From contig OZ024827.1 of NCBI GenBank assembly GCA_964016985.1, positions 74,100,953 to 74,164,952 on the forward strand: a stretch of 64,000 bases of DNA, written 5' to 3'. Source of the DNA: Anodontia alba. Lineage: Eukaryota > Mollusca > Bivalvia > Lucinida > Lucinidae. A model generated the notes under the pieces. That model saw nothing but the letters and a program-made list of their open reading frames with translations. It did no database searches and was not told the DNA's origin. This document shows, one piece after another, positions 33,243 to 55,534 of this stretch (positions are counted from its first letter, which is position 1; the number at the start of each line of letters is the position of its first letter). The position numbers were made by a program, and so were the translations under genes.

Positions 33243-33568
33243 CATTACGAAAACACGCCTATTCAAATATACTGAAAATTGTACCGCCAAAAACGAAATT
33301 TTTCACATAAAAAATTCTGATATTTTTCATATTTCTGCTCAAAAACATAGATTGTGGGTACTCGTTAGAACCGCCTCGACGGGGCGGTTCTCACGAGCAC
33401 CACAATCTATGTTTTTTCGAGGCGGTTCTAACGAGTACCCACAATCTATGTTTTTGAGCAGAAATTTAGAAATAAAAAAAATAATGTATATCCCTGTAAA
33501 CCCCAGTTTTATTATATAAAAGTGGGGTTTAAGGCGGTCAAAATTATATAGGCATGTTTTCGTGATGT
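33243..33568. mobile_element. Family A MITE with duplicated right half-arm
   Basis: CATTACGAAAACACGCCTAT to ATAGGCATGTTTTCGTGATG. CGAGGCGGTTCTAACGAGTA is preceded by a mutated earlier copy of itself. Confidence 0.85.
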
Positions 33569-33714
33569 AGCGAACAGCGAAGGGCTTGATCGGAATGTAC
33601 GAATACGAAGGCTCTACTCACATTCTAATGGTGTCAGGTCCCTTTTCGTGCGAAAACGGAGGTTGTACTCACATTTTTATGGTGCATGGGCCTTTTTCCC
33701 GCTTTGACTATCAT

Positions 33715-33891
33715 TTAAAGCTTAGCATGCTGAATGAAATTGTAGCAGATGAAATTTTGAAATATTTTGTTTTATTTTTCCCACTAAAAGGATTTGACAT
33801 CTCATGCTAATAGCCTATTTTCTGGGGAAAAATAACAAAAGACTGTCCATTTGTCATCTGCTGAATTAGCCTAGAGAGTAGTAAAGTTTAA
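33715..33891. mobile_element. Family I TTAA-bounded element
   Basis: TTAAAGCTTAGCATGCTGAA to GAGTAGTAAAGTTTAA. It directly abuts the family E element that starts at about 33893. Confidence 0.65.
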
Positions 33892-33892
33892 A

Positions 33893-34424
33893 TTAGACTG
33901 GCTCCAGTCACTATAGTGACCAGCCTTTATAACCATATTACAGTCGAACTTCAATGGCTCGAACATCATCGGGACCATGGAAATTTGTTCGAGATATGAG
34001 TAGTTCGAGCCACTGAGGGTTAATCATTAACGCCAGGTCAGGAAGCAAATAGTGATAATTTAGGGTATTCTTTTTTATCTTCTACACAATAATGGTATGT
34101 TGAGTGTTCTCATTAGAATCGCCTCCATGAGGCGATTCTAATGAGTACACTCAACACACAATTTCATGATAAAATAAAAAAAATCCTAAATATTTGTTTT
34201 CTAAAGCTATCGAAAGAAATTTCGTAGGGACGCAAAATACGAGTTCGAATTAGTTATGGTAAACGAGCCATCGGTGTTCGAGTCATCGAGGTTTTACTGT
34301 ATTTTAGCGGACTATTAAAAAGGAATATAAGATGAGTATATATTTAGTCATTGAAGATAGGAGCCAGTTTAATCATAAGAATTATAAAAATAAACATTTA
34401 GTCCCTGTAGACTGGAGCCAGTCA
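33893..34424. mobile_element. Family E element, copy 3, split by family D
   Basis: TAGACTGGCTCCAGTCACTA, then the D element, then TTTTAGCGGACTATTAAAAA and TTGAAGATAGGAGCCAGTTT. A further E end (CTGTAGACTGGAGCCAGTC) follows. Confidence 0.7.
33941..34299. mobile_element. Family D hairpin MITE, copy 3
   Basis: CAGTCGAACTTCAATGGCTC to GAGTCATCGAGGTTTTACTG, with TA on both sides, inside family E. Confidence 0.85.
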
Positions 34425-34579
34425 AAGGTTGAATTATTGGCACCACGACGAAGTGATAACCATACATGTAAGCAATCAGCATACCTGTAGTTTATACCCG
34501 CGCTGTCCCATAAAGATCAACACCATTCGCTAATGTATAATTATCTCACAACGTAGAAAATAGGTGTCCATGCGTCCAA

Positions 34580-34612
34580 ACACACACACGCACGCACGCA
34601 CGCACGCACACA
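34580..34612. repeat. ACAC/GCAC microsatellite
   Basis: CACACACACGCACGCACGCA. Confidence 0.85.
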
Positions 34613-34616
34613 TACA

Positions 34617-34868
34617 AATCCTATCTTATGGGAAAAAGAAGAAAAGCATTTCAAAATGTTGTCTGCTAATTTTTTACCCTGCATTCTGTGTTAATCTTGG
34701 ACATGCTGGGTACAATTTTTCTCAGAAAATAGGCTTCGACATTTCATGCAAACTGTCTCCTTAGGAGACAGTTTGCATGAAATATCAATGCCTATTTTCT
34801 GGTGAAAATAAGTAAAATTATCATCAATTTGTCGTCTGCTGAATTAGCCCAAAGAATGGTAAAAATAA
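34617..34868. mobile_element. Family I element with a partial second copy
   Basis: The right-arm piece CATTTCAAAATGTTGTCTGC comes first. Then a fuller copy runs from GACATGCTGGGTACAATTTT to TCGTCTGCTGAATTAGCCCA. Confidence 0.6.
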
Positions 34869-35190
34869 TGTAGCAATAATGGCGGAACAAATAGAGAGCA
34901 GTGAAATTATCTTACAAAATTGCTGCTTGTCAGTAATATTGCCTAATTTGAGTAGATTGTCATTTTATACTTATTAATGACAGGTTCTATCTGTCATTCT
35001 TTGTTGCCACGCACGGTTTTTGAGAAAGTGACTTTGACTACTATTCAATTTCGTATTCATCCGCGCACAAAAATAGACCCAATGTTCAATGTGTCTATAT
35101 TAGTACGCCATTGAAGAGCTGTACATACAAAGTAGTGCAACTTGTGCTTGATCTATGGAGAGAGTCGCTGAGAAAACCCGCCTTAATATA

Positions 35191-35283
35191 TGTGCGAACA
35201 ACAAAGGCGCAGATCAGCCTGCGCGTCCGCGCAGGCTGATCAGCGCCTTTGTTGTTCGCTGTAGCTCGTTTTTTTTCGACGAA
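35191..35283. repeat. G-type hairpin with near-perfect arms
   Basis: GCGAACAACAAAGGCGCAGA and TCAGCCTGCGCG are mirrored by CGCGCAGGCTGATCAGCGCC and TTTGTTGTTCGC. Confidence 0.75.
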
Positions 35284-35552
35284 GAAGCGTCTCACAAACT
35301 TAAATGGAGAACAGAATGATACCTGGAATTTATTAGTTTCTCATAGAATCTGTCATTTCAGGGCTATTCAGCCCTTTGATTTCAAATGACTTCACACAGA
35401 AGTCATTTGACCTTTAGGCAACTAACATTAGCTGCGTGGAAATAAACATATCAACAAACTGTATAATTAAACACAAGAACACGGATCGGTCACGACAGAA
35501 AATATTAAAGGAGAAACTATAATATTGCATTTCCCTGGGAAAGCTCGCTTTA

Positions 35553-35760
35553 GAGTTTACCACTCTCTGGGCTAATTCTGCAGACGTCAAACCGATGATA
35601 TTATTCTAATTTTCCACAGAAATAGGCTTTGACATTTTATGCAAATTGACTACCGAGGAGACAATTTGCATGACATGCCAAAGCCTACTTTCTAGGGAAA
35701 ATAAGAAAGATATTTCAAGGTGTCGTCCGCTGAAATTTTACCCAACATGCTAAGCGTTAA
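35553..35760. mobile_element. Family I hairpin MITE
   Basis: GAGTTTACCACTCTCTGGGC to CAACATGCTAAGCGTTAA. The left TTAA is mutated. Confidence 0.75.
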
Positions 35761-35876
35761 AGACGGTTTGGAAAAATGATCTCTCAGGGTACATGTAACC
35801 TATCAAATTGTCAAATGATTCACGCGTGTATTTCACCTGTTACCGTGTTTATCTTAAATATTCGAATATATGCTTT

Positions 35877-35944
35877 ACAAAACAGTGTAGACCCAGATCT
35901 AACTGTTCCAAAGGAGCAGTTTGATCAGGTCTTCACATATTGTC
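35877..35944. repeat. F hairpin
   Basis: CAAAACAGTGTAGACCCAGA is mirrored by TTTGATCAGGTCTTCACA. Confidence 0.6.
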
Positions 35945-35970
35945 AAATATTTGAAATATGAGATACATCT

Positions 35971-36234
35971 CCTGGGCCCAGGTTTACGATCATTCCTAAA
36001 GTTAAGGTCCTTAACTTTGAGGGTGATATTTGCATAGCATATTTTGGCTTTTCACATAAACACTGAATTTCAACGATGAAACAAATAAATTTATTTAGAT
36101 GTTGATTACTTGACAAACGCAAAACTATTCATTTTAGTTGACTTTAGATAGACCTACCTATTTCATGTGTTAAAATTTCAGACTTCAAGGTACACCTTAA
36201 CTCTGAGGAACGACTATAAACCTAGGCCCAGGTA
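35971..36234. mobile_element. MITE with GGGCCCAGGTTTACGATC ends
   Basis: CCTGGGCCCAGGTTTACGAT with CATTCCTAAAGTTAAGGT at the left. Inverted at the right as ACCTTAACTCTGAGGAACGA and CTATAAACCTAGGCCCAGG. Confidence 0.75.
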
Positions 36235-36294
36235 GTTAAATGGTCTCGTTCAAATTTTAGCCTTCAATGCCAAATGTCCCATTAAATGGGCACT

Positions 36295-36362
36295 TGCAAA
36301 TAATGTAGACCCAGATCAGACGCCGCAGAACGCGGCGTCTGATCAGCGTCTACAGTGTTTGC
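36295..36362. repeat. F hairpin
   Basis: GCAAATAATGTAGACCCAGA, tip CGCCGCAGAACGCGGCG, mirror TCAGCGTCTACAGTGTTTGC. Confidence 0.8.
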
Positions 36363-36809
36363 GTGAAGTACCGTAACATCTATAATAGATGATAATAAAA
36401 ACAAACCAGACAAACCTTCCTTTAGACACGGGCCAGCCCAAACAAAATGGGAGAAGAGTCCACTAGTGTAGTACGGCGGAGATGAGATGTCCAAAAATTA
36501 TAATAACAGCCGGGACACAGCATTTCCAATAAGACTGCATGTGCTCAGACGAACTTGCCTCCGCGAATGCTGACCAGAGCCTTCGACTGATGACGCTTTA
36601 GATCCTTTGCTATCCATAGAGTACCCTGCAGATCCTCTGATCAGACTGCATGGATGCAGAGACTGATCTTTGTCTTCGCCATGCAATCTTGTTGGAAATT
36701 ACTGTTCCCCGACTTAAATGGTATAACTGGTATATCTAGGATAACTCCTCACTGTGCTCACAGAACCTGTACTGATCCTAACAATTGAACAATTCCATCT
36801 GAGTCATTT

Positions 36810-36898
36810 CCCAGCGGGCACATGACATTTATATGACGTTACATCGACATTAATGTGACATTGTTTAAATGTCATGTCATGTGCCCGCTCGGTAAGCT
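36810..36898. repeat. Family N palindrome
   Basis: CCCAGCGGGCACATGACATT is mirrored by AATGTCATGTCATGTGCCCG. Confidence 0.75.
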
Positions 36899-37002
36899 CA
36901 GTTTGATCTGGGTCTGCACTCACTACAGATTCTAAAAGGAATGACCTTTGAGAGCAAGGGGCTCACAAACCTAAAAGCAGAAGTGTCAAGTTTTCTGGAC
37001 AG

Positions 37003-37925
37003 GACTAGCTAGTTTCGGCAAAAAAGGCCTCCTCAGTGACCCTTATATAATTTTTCAAAAATCCTGGAATGAATCCTAGTGATCACAAAGGAGCAGAAAA
37101 TATAAAGTACATAATAGTGAAGTTCTGGGAGACGTCTTACGGCCACCACATGGCACAAACACTAGCTGTAGTGAAGAAGAACTCTTTTCGGTTAAATCTT
37201 ATCAGTATAATACATTTTACCTGTGCGGAAATAAGAATTAAATTTGGTTAGTGATGGATTTTACCTGTGCGGAAAGCGTTGCGGTTTGAATCGCAAAGCT
37301 TTCCGCGCAGGTAAAATCCACCGCTAATCAAATGGGCCGGACTAGCTAGTTTCGGCAAATAAGGGCTCATTAGTGACCCTAATTTTGTTTTCAAAAACCC
37401 CGGAATGGACCCAGTGATAACAAAGGAGCAGAAAATATAAAGTACTCAATAGTGAAGTTCTGGGAGACGTCTTACGGCCAAACGCATGGCACAAACACTA
37501 GCTGTAGTGAAGAAAAATAGAAATCTTTTCAACTTCGAATGCTGCAGATTTTCGGTTAAATCTTATCAGTATAATACATTTAATAAGAATTATATTTGGT
37601 CAGTGATGGATTTTACCTGTGCGGAAAGCGTGGCGGTTTCAAGGCCTCATTAGTGTCCCCCTTTTAATTTTTTTCAAAAATACCGGTATGGACCCAGTGA
37701 TAACAAAGTACATGTACTCCATAATGAAGTTCTGGGAGACGTCTTACGGCCACTGCATGGCACTAACACTGGCTGTAATGAAAACAAAATAGGCTTTTTC
37801 AACTTTGATTGCTGCAGATTTTCAGTTAAATCTTATCAGTATAATATATTTTACCTGTTCGGAAATAAGAATTAAATTTGGTTTGCGATGGATTTTACCT
37901 GTGCGGAAAACGTTGCGGTTTCGTG
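37003..37925. repeat. Three tandem ~300-bp units with GGATTTTACCTGTGCGGAAA hairpin
   Basis: AGTTCTGGGAGACGTCTTAC recurs at about 37122, 37454 and 37723, and CAGTGATAACAAAGGAGCAG recurs too. Each unit ends in GATGGATTTTACCTGTGCGG. The first is mirrored at once by CGCAGGTAAAATCCACCGCT. Confidence 0.8.
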
Positions 37926-38245
37926 ATGTAACAGCAACAAAATGTTTAATTGCTGGTTGTACTCTTCATTGACGTTTTATTCCTGTTTTTTCTCCCTTTC
38001 CTTCTGTTAGTATTTTTTTTCTTTTGTATATTCCTGTATTGAAACTTACAGTCAATTGTCCTTTGTTGATAAGAATGTCATTGATAAATCAACTTGCCAT
38101 AGAACTATTACAGTTTTATTACCATGTTCTAGGAGAAGAACTGAATAAGCTTTAAGCTTCCGTTCTGATCCTAAATGTTTGTATTGTCTTCATTGTTATA
38201 TCTGTACACAAACTGAAATTCTGAATAAAATATGTTTAAACTAAC
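37926..38245 (+). mobile_element. LINE-like 3' tail fragment within a hairpin loop
   Basis: Ends GAATAAGCTTTAAGCTTCCG, then GAATAAAATATGTTTAAACT. It matches the 25962 fragment. The hairpin arm resumes at 38243 (ACCGCAAAGCTTTCAGCGCA). Confidence 0.45.
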
Positions 38246-38432
38246 CGCAAAGCTTTCAGCGCAGGTAAAATCCATCGCTAATCAGATGTCACTATAATTT
38301 CCGTTGATTTGATTGGTGAAACTACAATAATTATTTTGTTGAGTCGCATAGTATCCCTAGTGATTTGTGGGTAATCATTTTGAAGATCGATCTTGTCTAT
38401 TCAACTTGTTAAGAGATACAAGACTAGTCTCG

Positions 38433-38666
38433 GTCGCGCCATGCGAAAACGTGTCTAATGGCATATGCGGACAGCGATGATCCAGATCTGCCTGCGCATC
38501 CCCGCAGTCTGATCAGGGCATTCAACGTCCGCTAACAGAATCGTTGGTTACTAAAGAGTGTATGAATGGAGAGCAAAGGCCCGGATGATACGCTGCGCAT
38601 TCGCAGAACAATGTGAATATGTACCTTTTGCGCATCCTCGAAGGCCTTTTTTCGCTTGACGCGGCC
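38433..38666. mobile_element. Family H element, copy 3 (reversed)
   Basis: GCGCCATGCGAAAACGTGTC to TTTTTCGCTTGACGCGGCC. Confidence 0.65.
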
Positions 38667-38940
38667 CTGTCTGGTGATGTCATCCTTTTGTACACAAATC
38701 TTTGTTTGGAATCAGTTTATGCTATAGAAAATAATTTCGTTGGGCTCTTAGATTTTATCTAAAGACGACGATAATTGTTTTTGCGCACAATGTGTGGTTA
38801 TGCTGTGCAACATAACCCAACAGAAACACTATCTATTTTATGGTAAATGACGAATGCTACTGAATTTCAAGATTTTACCCTACGTTAGGCTGACTTCGAT
38901 TTCACAGAACGCAGGCCTGGTGATAGATGATAGATATGCA

Positions 38941-38980
38941 TTTATTTTCAGTGTATTTGAATAGGCGTGTTTTCGTAATG
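38941..38980. repeat. Family A terminal fragment
   Basis: GTATTTGAATAGGCGTGTTT then TCGTAATG; only the last 40 bases remain. Confidence 0.65.
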
Positions 38981-39239
38981 GATTTCTATTGGGAGAAGTC
39001 AATTTGAATGAAATGCCAAGCCTTATTTTCTATGAATCACAAGAAAACAAGTCAAGCTAAAGCTGAAAATGTATATGAGACGAGACACGTAATTACATTA
39101 TGTGCACGCGGACAAGTGTATTTAGCAGACAGCATTTTGAAATAGTTTTGTGACTTTTATCACAACGTTTTGGATCTAAAAATTGCACATGTGCTTTGTC
39201 TCCTTCCTCAGGAGACAATTCATATATTGAGTCTTTCCC

Positions 39240-39455
39240 TTTCCCGCTTAGCACTCTGGGTGAGATTTTCAGCAGACGACATTTTTAAATATTTTTCTTG
39301 CTTTTTTTCCCATAAAACAGGTTTTGACATCTTATGCAAATTGTCTCCATTGGAGATAAATTTGCATTAAATATCAAATCCTGTTTTCTGGGGAAAAACA
39401 AATAAGAAAAATATCATCAATTTGTCGTCTGCTGAGTTAGCCCAGAGAGAAGTAA
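39240..39455. mobile_element. Family I hairpin MITE
   Basis: CGCTTAGCACTCTGGGTGAG to CGTCTGCTGAGTTAGCCCAG. TTAA ends are lost. Confidence 0.75.
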
Positions 39456-39633
39456 GGATAAATATGATGTCTGTTTACCCTGACAGCGCAATACAAATTT
39501 ATAACAGAACATGGTAAATTATAACATTCCTTTTCAGTTTTCAGAGAAAATCCTCGACCAGCGTACAGTGCCGATCCGCGCAGTCTTGTCAGAGTCTACA
39601 CGGGTCGCTAATGTATGGAATTTTAAAATTCTC

Positions 39634-39699
39634 TAAGTGTAGACCCTGCATGGTCAGGCTGTGCAGATGCGCAGGCTGATCTGGGTCTACACTGGTTGC
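39634..39699. repeat. F/G hybrid hairpin
   Basis: The outer arms are F (AAGTGTAGACCCTGCA ... GGGTCTACACTGGTTGC), but the tip is G (GTGCAGATGCGCAGGCTGAT). Confidence 0.6.
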
Positions 39700-40145
39700 A
39701 AATGCAAATGATTTCTATTTGGAAAGTTCAATATAAACACATATAATCTGATAATTTACGCTCGCAATGAGAAAAACTATTCAGGATATAATGTGCATGC
39801 CCAGATCAGCCACTGCAGATCTGTGCAGACTGATCAAGGTCTTCTCTTTCCGCATACAATGTCAATCTTTACTATAAAATATGTTGATGAACACAAAGGC
39901 CCTTGTGTCAATGCGCAGATGGGCAGTCTGATATAACTCTTTGTAATTCTGGGATCCCTTGAAGCATACGCGATTTTTACTCTGTAAAAACGAAAATTTT
40001 CTTACCTCAATCTTCTTCGCTATACATGTATCCCATAATTTTTAACTGATGTCACAAACAGACCACTGTATAATTCTTTGTTTGTTTATAAATGCATCCG
40101 TATTATGTATTGATTAATGCCAGACTGCGGGTACAAAATTCAATA

Positions 40146-40360
40146 TTAACCTTCAACACTCTGTGGGCTAATTCAGCAGACGATAAATTGATTTTTTTTT
40201 TTTCTTAGTTTTCCAAGAAAACAGGATTTGACACTTCATGCAAATTGTCTCCAGTGGTGATAATTTGCATAAATGTCAAAAATGTTTTCTGGGGGAAAAA
40301 TAAGAAAAATATTTCAATTTGTCATCTGCTGAAAATTTTACCGAGAGTGCTAAGCGTTAA
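40146..40360. mobile_element. Family I TTAA-bounded hairpin MITE
   Basis: TTAACCTTCAACACTCTGTG to GAGAGTGCTAAGCGTTAA. Confidence 0.85.
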
Positions 40361-40457
40361 GCATATGACGGCGCGACTCGCGATGATTCACATTCACAAA
40401 ACAAAAGATGAAAAAGTCTCTGCAGACAAAGAGTTGCGCAGAGACAAACAGAAGCTA

Positions 40458-40777
40458 CAGTCGACTCTCGTTATCTCGACCTCGCTTATCTCGAATATCC
40501 GCTTATCCCGAAGTGAAACTCTGGTTTCTGTTTTAACATGGAAATCTAACAATAGGTAACAAAATATTGTGGAAAAAAGGAGAAATTGCTCCTCCACTTT
40601 TCCACAAAATTTTCACTATTATATCTAACTTCAGGATTTAATTTACACATTCATTTGTTAAATGTGGTTGTTCGATTTATTGTTTTCCTCAATTCCGCAA
40701 ATCTGATATGTCGAGGTACGGATATCTCGAAGTATTTCAGAGAGTCCCTTGGACTTCGAGATAACGAGAGTCGACTG
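40458..40777. mobile_element. Family Q hairpin MITE, copy 2
   Basis: CAGTCGACTCTCGTTATCTC to GAGATAACGAGAGTCGACTG, TA on both sides. The terminal inverted repeats read almost perfectly. Confidence 0.85.
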
Positions 40778-40884
40778 TATTTCCAACTAAAGTATATGGG
40801 AGAAAAGGGACTTAAGGGAACAGGAACCACTTGGTAGATTTTCAGCAATTTTTTGACAAGAGAGACAACTTCTGTGACGTCCTG

Positions 40885-41600
40885 TTTGCTCTCGCATCTG
40901 AAAAGTAGTCAACTCTAAAAAGAAAGGATTTGCTCCTGGTGGAGTGGGGGTGGGGTGCAAATTCTTTCGTTTTAGAGTAGACCATTATCAGGAGAGAGAC
41001 AAAACATTTCTTAAGGATTATCTGCTCTGAAATTGTGTTAATAAACCATCCTTCTGAAAATTGGTCTGTTCTACAAGGAAAGAACTGCCACTATGGGAGC
41101 AATCTCTATTTTTAGGAAGTAGACAATTTCAGAAGCTAAACAAAACAATTTTTATCGAGTTATCTCCTGTGAAAGTGTATCAATAAAACCCACTTCTAGA
41201 ATGTGGTGTATTCTGGGAGCAAGTTCTTTCCTTTTAGTGTAGACCATTTTAAGGAGAGAGACAAAACAATTTTTAAAGAGTTGTCTCCTGTGAAATTGTG
41301 TCAGTAAAAATTCTGAAAACTGGTTTACCTTAAAAGGAAAGAATTTGCTCCCACGGGGAGCAAATTCTTTTCTTTTTAGAGTAGACCTTTATTCAGAAGG
41401 GAGACAAAACACAATTTTAAAGAGTTATCTCCTGTGAAAGGGTATCAATATAAATTCCCCTTCTGAAAAGTGGTTTATCTTAAAAGGAAGGAATTTGCTC
41501 CCATATGGAGCAAATTCTTTCCTTTTAGTGTAGATACCTTTTCAGAACTGGAGACAAAATAATCTTGAAAGAGTTACTTCCTCTGGAATTGCATTATTTT
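40885..41600. repeat. Tandem array of five family J hairpins
   Basis: AAAAGGAAAGAATTTGCTCC hairpins alternate with GAGACAAAACAATTTTTAAA and GAGTTATCTCCTGTGAAA, with a period of about 145 bases. Confidence 0.8.
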
Positions 41601-41676
41601 CCAATAAAACACAAGAAGGGAGCTAAAATCTATTTTGACATGTGGAGGTGAATCCTCCTGCATTCAATTCCCCTTA

Positions 41677-41936
41677 CGTCACGAAAACATGCATATATAA
41701 TTTTGACCCCCTTAAACTCCACTTTTATAGATAGGGGTATACATTATTTTTCTTATTTTTGCTAAAGAACATAGATTGTGGGTACTCGTTAGAACCGACT
41801 CGCCGAGGCGGTTCGAACTACCCATAATCTATGTTTTGAGTAGAAATATGAAAAATGTCAGAGTTTTTTATCTGAAAAATTTGAATTTTTGGAGGTGAAA
41901 TTTTCTATATATTTGAATTGACGTGTTTTCGTATTG
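41677..41936. mobile_element. Family A hairpin MITE, diverged
   Basis: CGTCACGAAAACATGCATAT to TTGACGTGTTTTCGTATTG. The right arm has a small deletion at GGTTCGAACTACCC. Confidence 0.8.
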
Positions 41937-42239
41937 ACTCTCTAGCAAAATTAGTGGCCCTATCAAGGGAGCTTGTTATGTCCTGCCGCCGAGTAAAATA
42001 ACAACTAATCAAACATTTAAATTCAGTGTGGGGAATCCACGTGACCAAATGACAAAGAATTAGACCAGATCGCAGAATAGCGTTTATACCATCAGAAGAG
42101 CTTGATTTTCCGCGTACTCTGCGCTTTATTTGAACAAATTCCATTTGGTATGAATAAAGATATTCTAAAAAAAATCCTACCTTATGCGGAGCTATAAATA
42201 GTGGCAAATTTAAACTCTGTTTAATTGTGAAGTATACTT

Positions 42240-42397
<158 letters not shown>

Positions 42398-42458
42398 CCA
42401 ATAAAAATGTCACGAGGTTAAAGTGTTTACTGAGATGATTATAATGATATGCTTCAAC

Positions 42459-42512
42459 ATTATTTATTTATTTATTTATTTATTTCATTATATTTTATTT
42501 TATTTTGTGATG

Positions 42513-42543
<31 letters not shown>

Positions 42544-42652
42544 TCGTATTAAATTGTATTCAATTTTATTCAATTTTATCTATTATTTATTTACAGTTGC
42601 TTATTTAATTTATTTATTCATTTATTTGTTTATTTATTTATTTATTTATTTC
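42459..42652. repeat. TTTA microsatellites
   Basis: Three blocks of TTTA units separated by TATTTTATTTTATTT and CAATTTTATTCAATTT. Confidence 0.9.
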
Positions 42653-42799
42653 GGGGATCGGGTTGCGTTTGAAAAGAAGAAAACTGTTTGTTGGTTTTTA
42701 TATTATTTTATCAGAAATGCTGGTCACCCGACAACTTAATTAGCGCCATCGATATATAGAATCTCATACCTATCTTATCTCGGGTAGAATAGATACGAC

Positions 42800-42890
42800 C
42801 CAGCGGGCATATGCCCTGAATGTATTAACATCGATGCAACGTTGCATCGACGTTAATGTGACGTATAAAGGTCATGTGACCGCTGGAGAG
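42800..42890. repeat. Family N palindrome
   Basis: CCCAGCGGGCATATGCCCTG, then ACATCGATGCAACGTTGCAT and CGACGTTAATGTGACG, ending GTCATGTGACCGCTGG. Confidence 0.65.
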
Positions 42891-43037
42891 GCGTGCCATG
42901 AGAAAATTTCTTCATTACAGACATGTGCAGAACCACACATGTATTTGCCTACTGCTTGAAATAGTTTAATGGCATATCCAGATGTTTGTTGTTGTTGTTT
43001 GTTTGTTTGTTTTTGGCTCCACATCAAACATGATCGA

Positions 43038-43382
<345 letters not shown>

Positions 43383-43899
43383 CGGCGTTTTAACATTTAA
43401 GGTTTAACGGCTATATCTTTTGCTATTTTCTTTTGTTTGGTTAAACTGGTTAAGCCCCTAAAACTATTATTTACGGAATAAATCTATTATTTTCTTATCG
43501 TTTTGTATTGTTATCTAATCCTAAGCCTAACCCCTAAACCCTAAATGTTTGCTCGGACGGACGGACGGACGCACAGACGGACGTCCGTTCCCACGTTCAC
43601 GCATTTATTGGGTATTTTCTATGTTAGATAAATACCCAACAGTACGTTAAAAGTACCCACTAGTAGTCTACGGAATAAAGAGAATAGTGTAGTAAAAATA
43701 CCCAATATATGTGCCCATTCGTGTGCCCGGACGGAAGAACGGACAGACGGTCGATCTATAAACTCTTAGTGCATTACACAGATAGCGTTATCACTGGGAC
43801 TTGTACCGTACCTTTATTTAATGAAAACTACTTGCGTTATACATAACAATTATAAATAACGTATTTTCATCTTTAAAAGTATAATACAAGTCCTTGTGA
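43383..43899. other. Upstream intergenic stretch with GGAC repeats
   Basis: GGACGGACGGACGCACAGAC at 43555 and GGACGGAAGAACGGACAGAC at 43729. GGGTATTTTC/GATAAATACCC is an inverted pair at 43610-43640. No gene signal. Confidence 0.4.
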
Positions 43900-44063
43900 A
43901 CTTCATTACTAGTGCGTAAAGTCGACTTCGGAGAGGGGCAAGGTTTTACCACAAACGATGATTACGTCCCCTTTTAGCTCTTTGAAAAATTAGGTTTGAT
44001 AACAGTCAGAAAACGGCGGATTTGGTGAGAGTTTCGTCCGCATATTAAACCTATTCCAGCAAA
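43900..44063 (+). promoter_or_regulatory. Putative TMEM208 5' UTR and core promoter region
   Basis: Position only: it is immediately upstream of the start codon. It is less repetitive and somewhat richer in CG dinucleotides than its surroundings. No TATA box is evident at a sensible distance. The transcription start cannot be fixed from sequence. Confidence 0.3.
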
Positions 44064-54981
<10,918 letters not shown>

Positions 54982-55115
54982 TATAAGTTACAGTTAAACC
55001 AATTATTCACAAATTTAAGGGGATTTGATACACGTGGTAGATTTTCCACCATATTTTAACTTTTATGACTTCCTATTTCATGAATATGAAAATAAAAAAT
55101 AGGCAGAACTGAAGG
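54982..55115 (+). promoter_or_regulatory. TMEM208 3' UTR with candidate AATAAA signal
   Basis: AATAAA lies at 55091-55096, 110 bases after the stop. A small inverted repeat (CAGAACTGA to CTCAGTTCTG, 55103-55139) follows at once. ATTAAA near 55443 is a weaker alternative. Cleavage around 55110-55120 is inferred. Confidence 0.5.
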
Positions 55116-55144
55116 CAAATAATGTGCCCTCAGTTCTGTCTGGG

Positions 55145-55384
55145 CCCAGTTGTTCAAAGCTAACGACGTCGTTAGTTAACGATTCGTTAAAATTTACATC
55201 GAGTGATACGCAAATATTCTGAAATTTTTTGCTGAAAAAATGTGAGTAGCTTTTGCAGTGCAAAAGCTACTCACATTTTTTCAGCAAAAAATATCAGAAT
55301 ATTGTGTATTGGATCAGCTAAAACAGTTAACGAAATGACCCTTAACGACGTCGTTAAGCTAACGACGCTTTGAACAACTGGGTC
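55145..55384. mobile_element. Hairpin MITE just past TMEM208
   Basis: CCCAGTTGTTCAAAGCTAAC and GACGTCGTTAG to CTAACGACGCTTTGAACAAC and TGGG. The central palindrome TGAGTAGCTTTTGCAGTGCA has about 40-base arms. Confidence 0.85.
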
Positions 55385-55474
55385 CTGATTATTTTTTTCA
55401 TCCGTAACTGACTTGTTATCATTATACATGTATCTGTTTCACTATTAAACCATGTTAATATACCATTTGGATGC

Positions 55475-55520
55475 AAATGACCCCCATGGCTTGATGGGTC
55501 ATTAAACCTGAACTCATCAT
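55475..55520 (+). repeat. SINE tail-like fragment
   Basis: CCCCATGGCTTGATGGGTCA then TTAAACCTGAACTCATCA, a phrase typical of some bivalve SINE 3' ends. Confidence 0.4.
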
Positions 55521-55534
55521 AATCCTATATGCTT

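Noticed and set aside
43522..43545. Telomere-like CCTAACCCCTAAACCCTAAA
   Set aside because: Only about three imperfect units, not an array.
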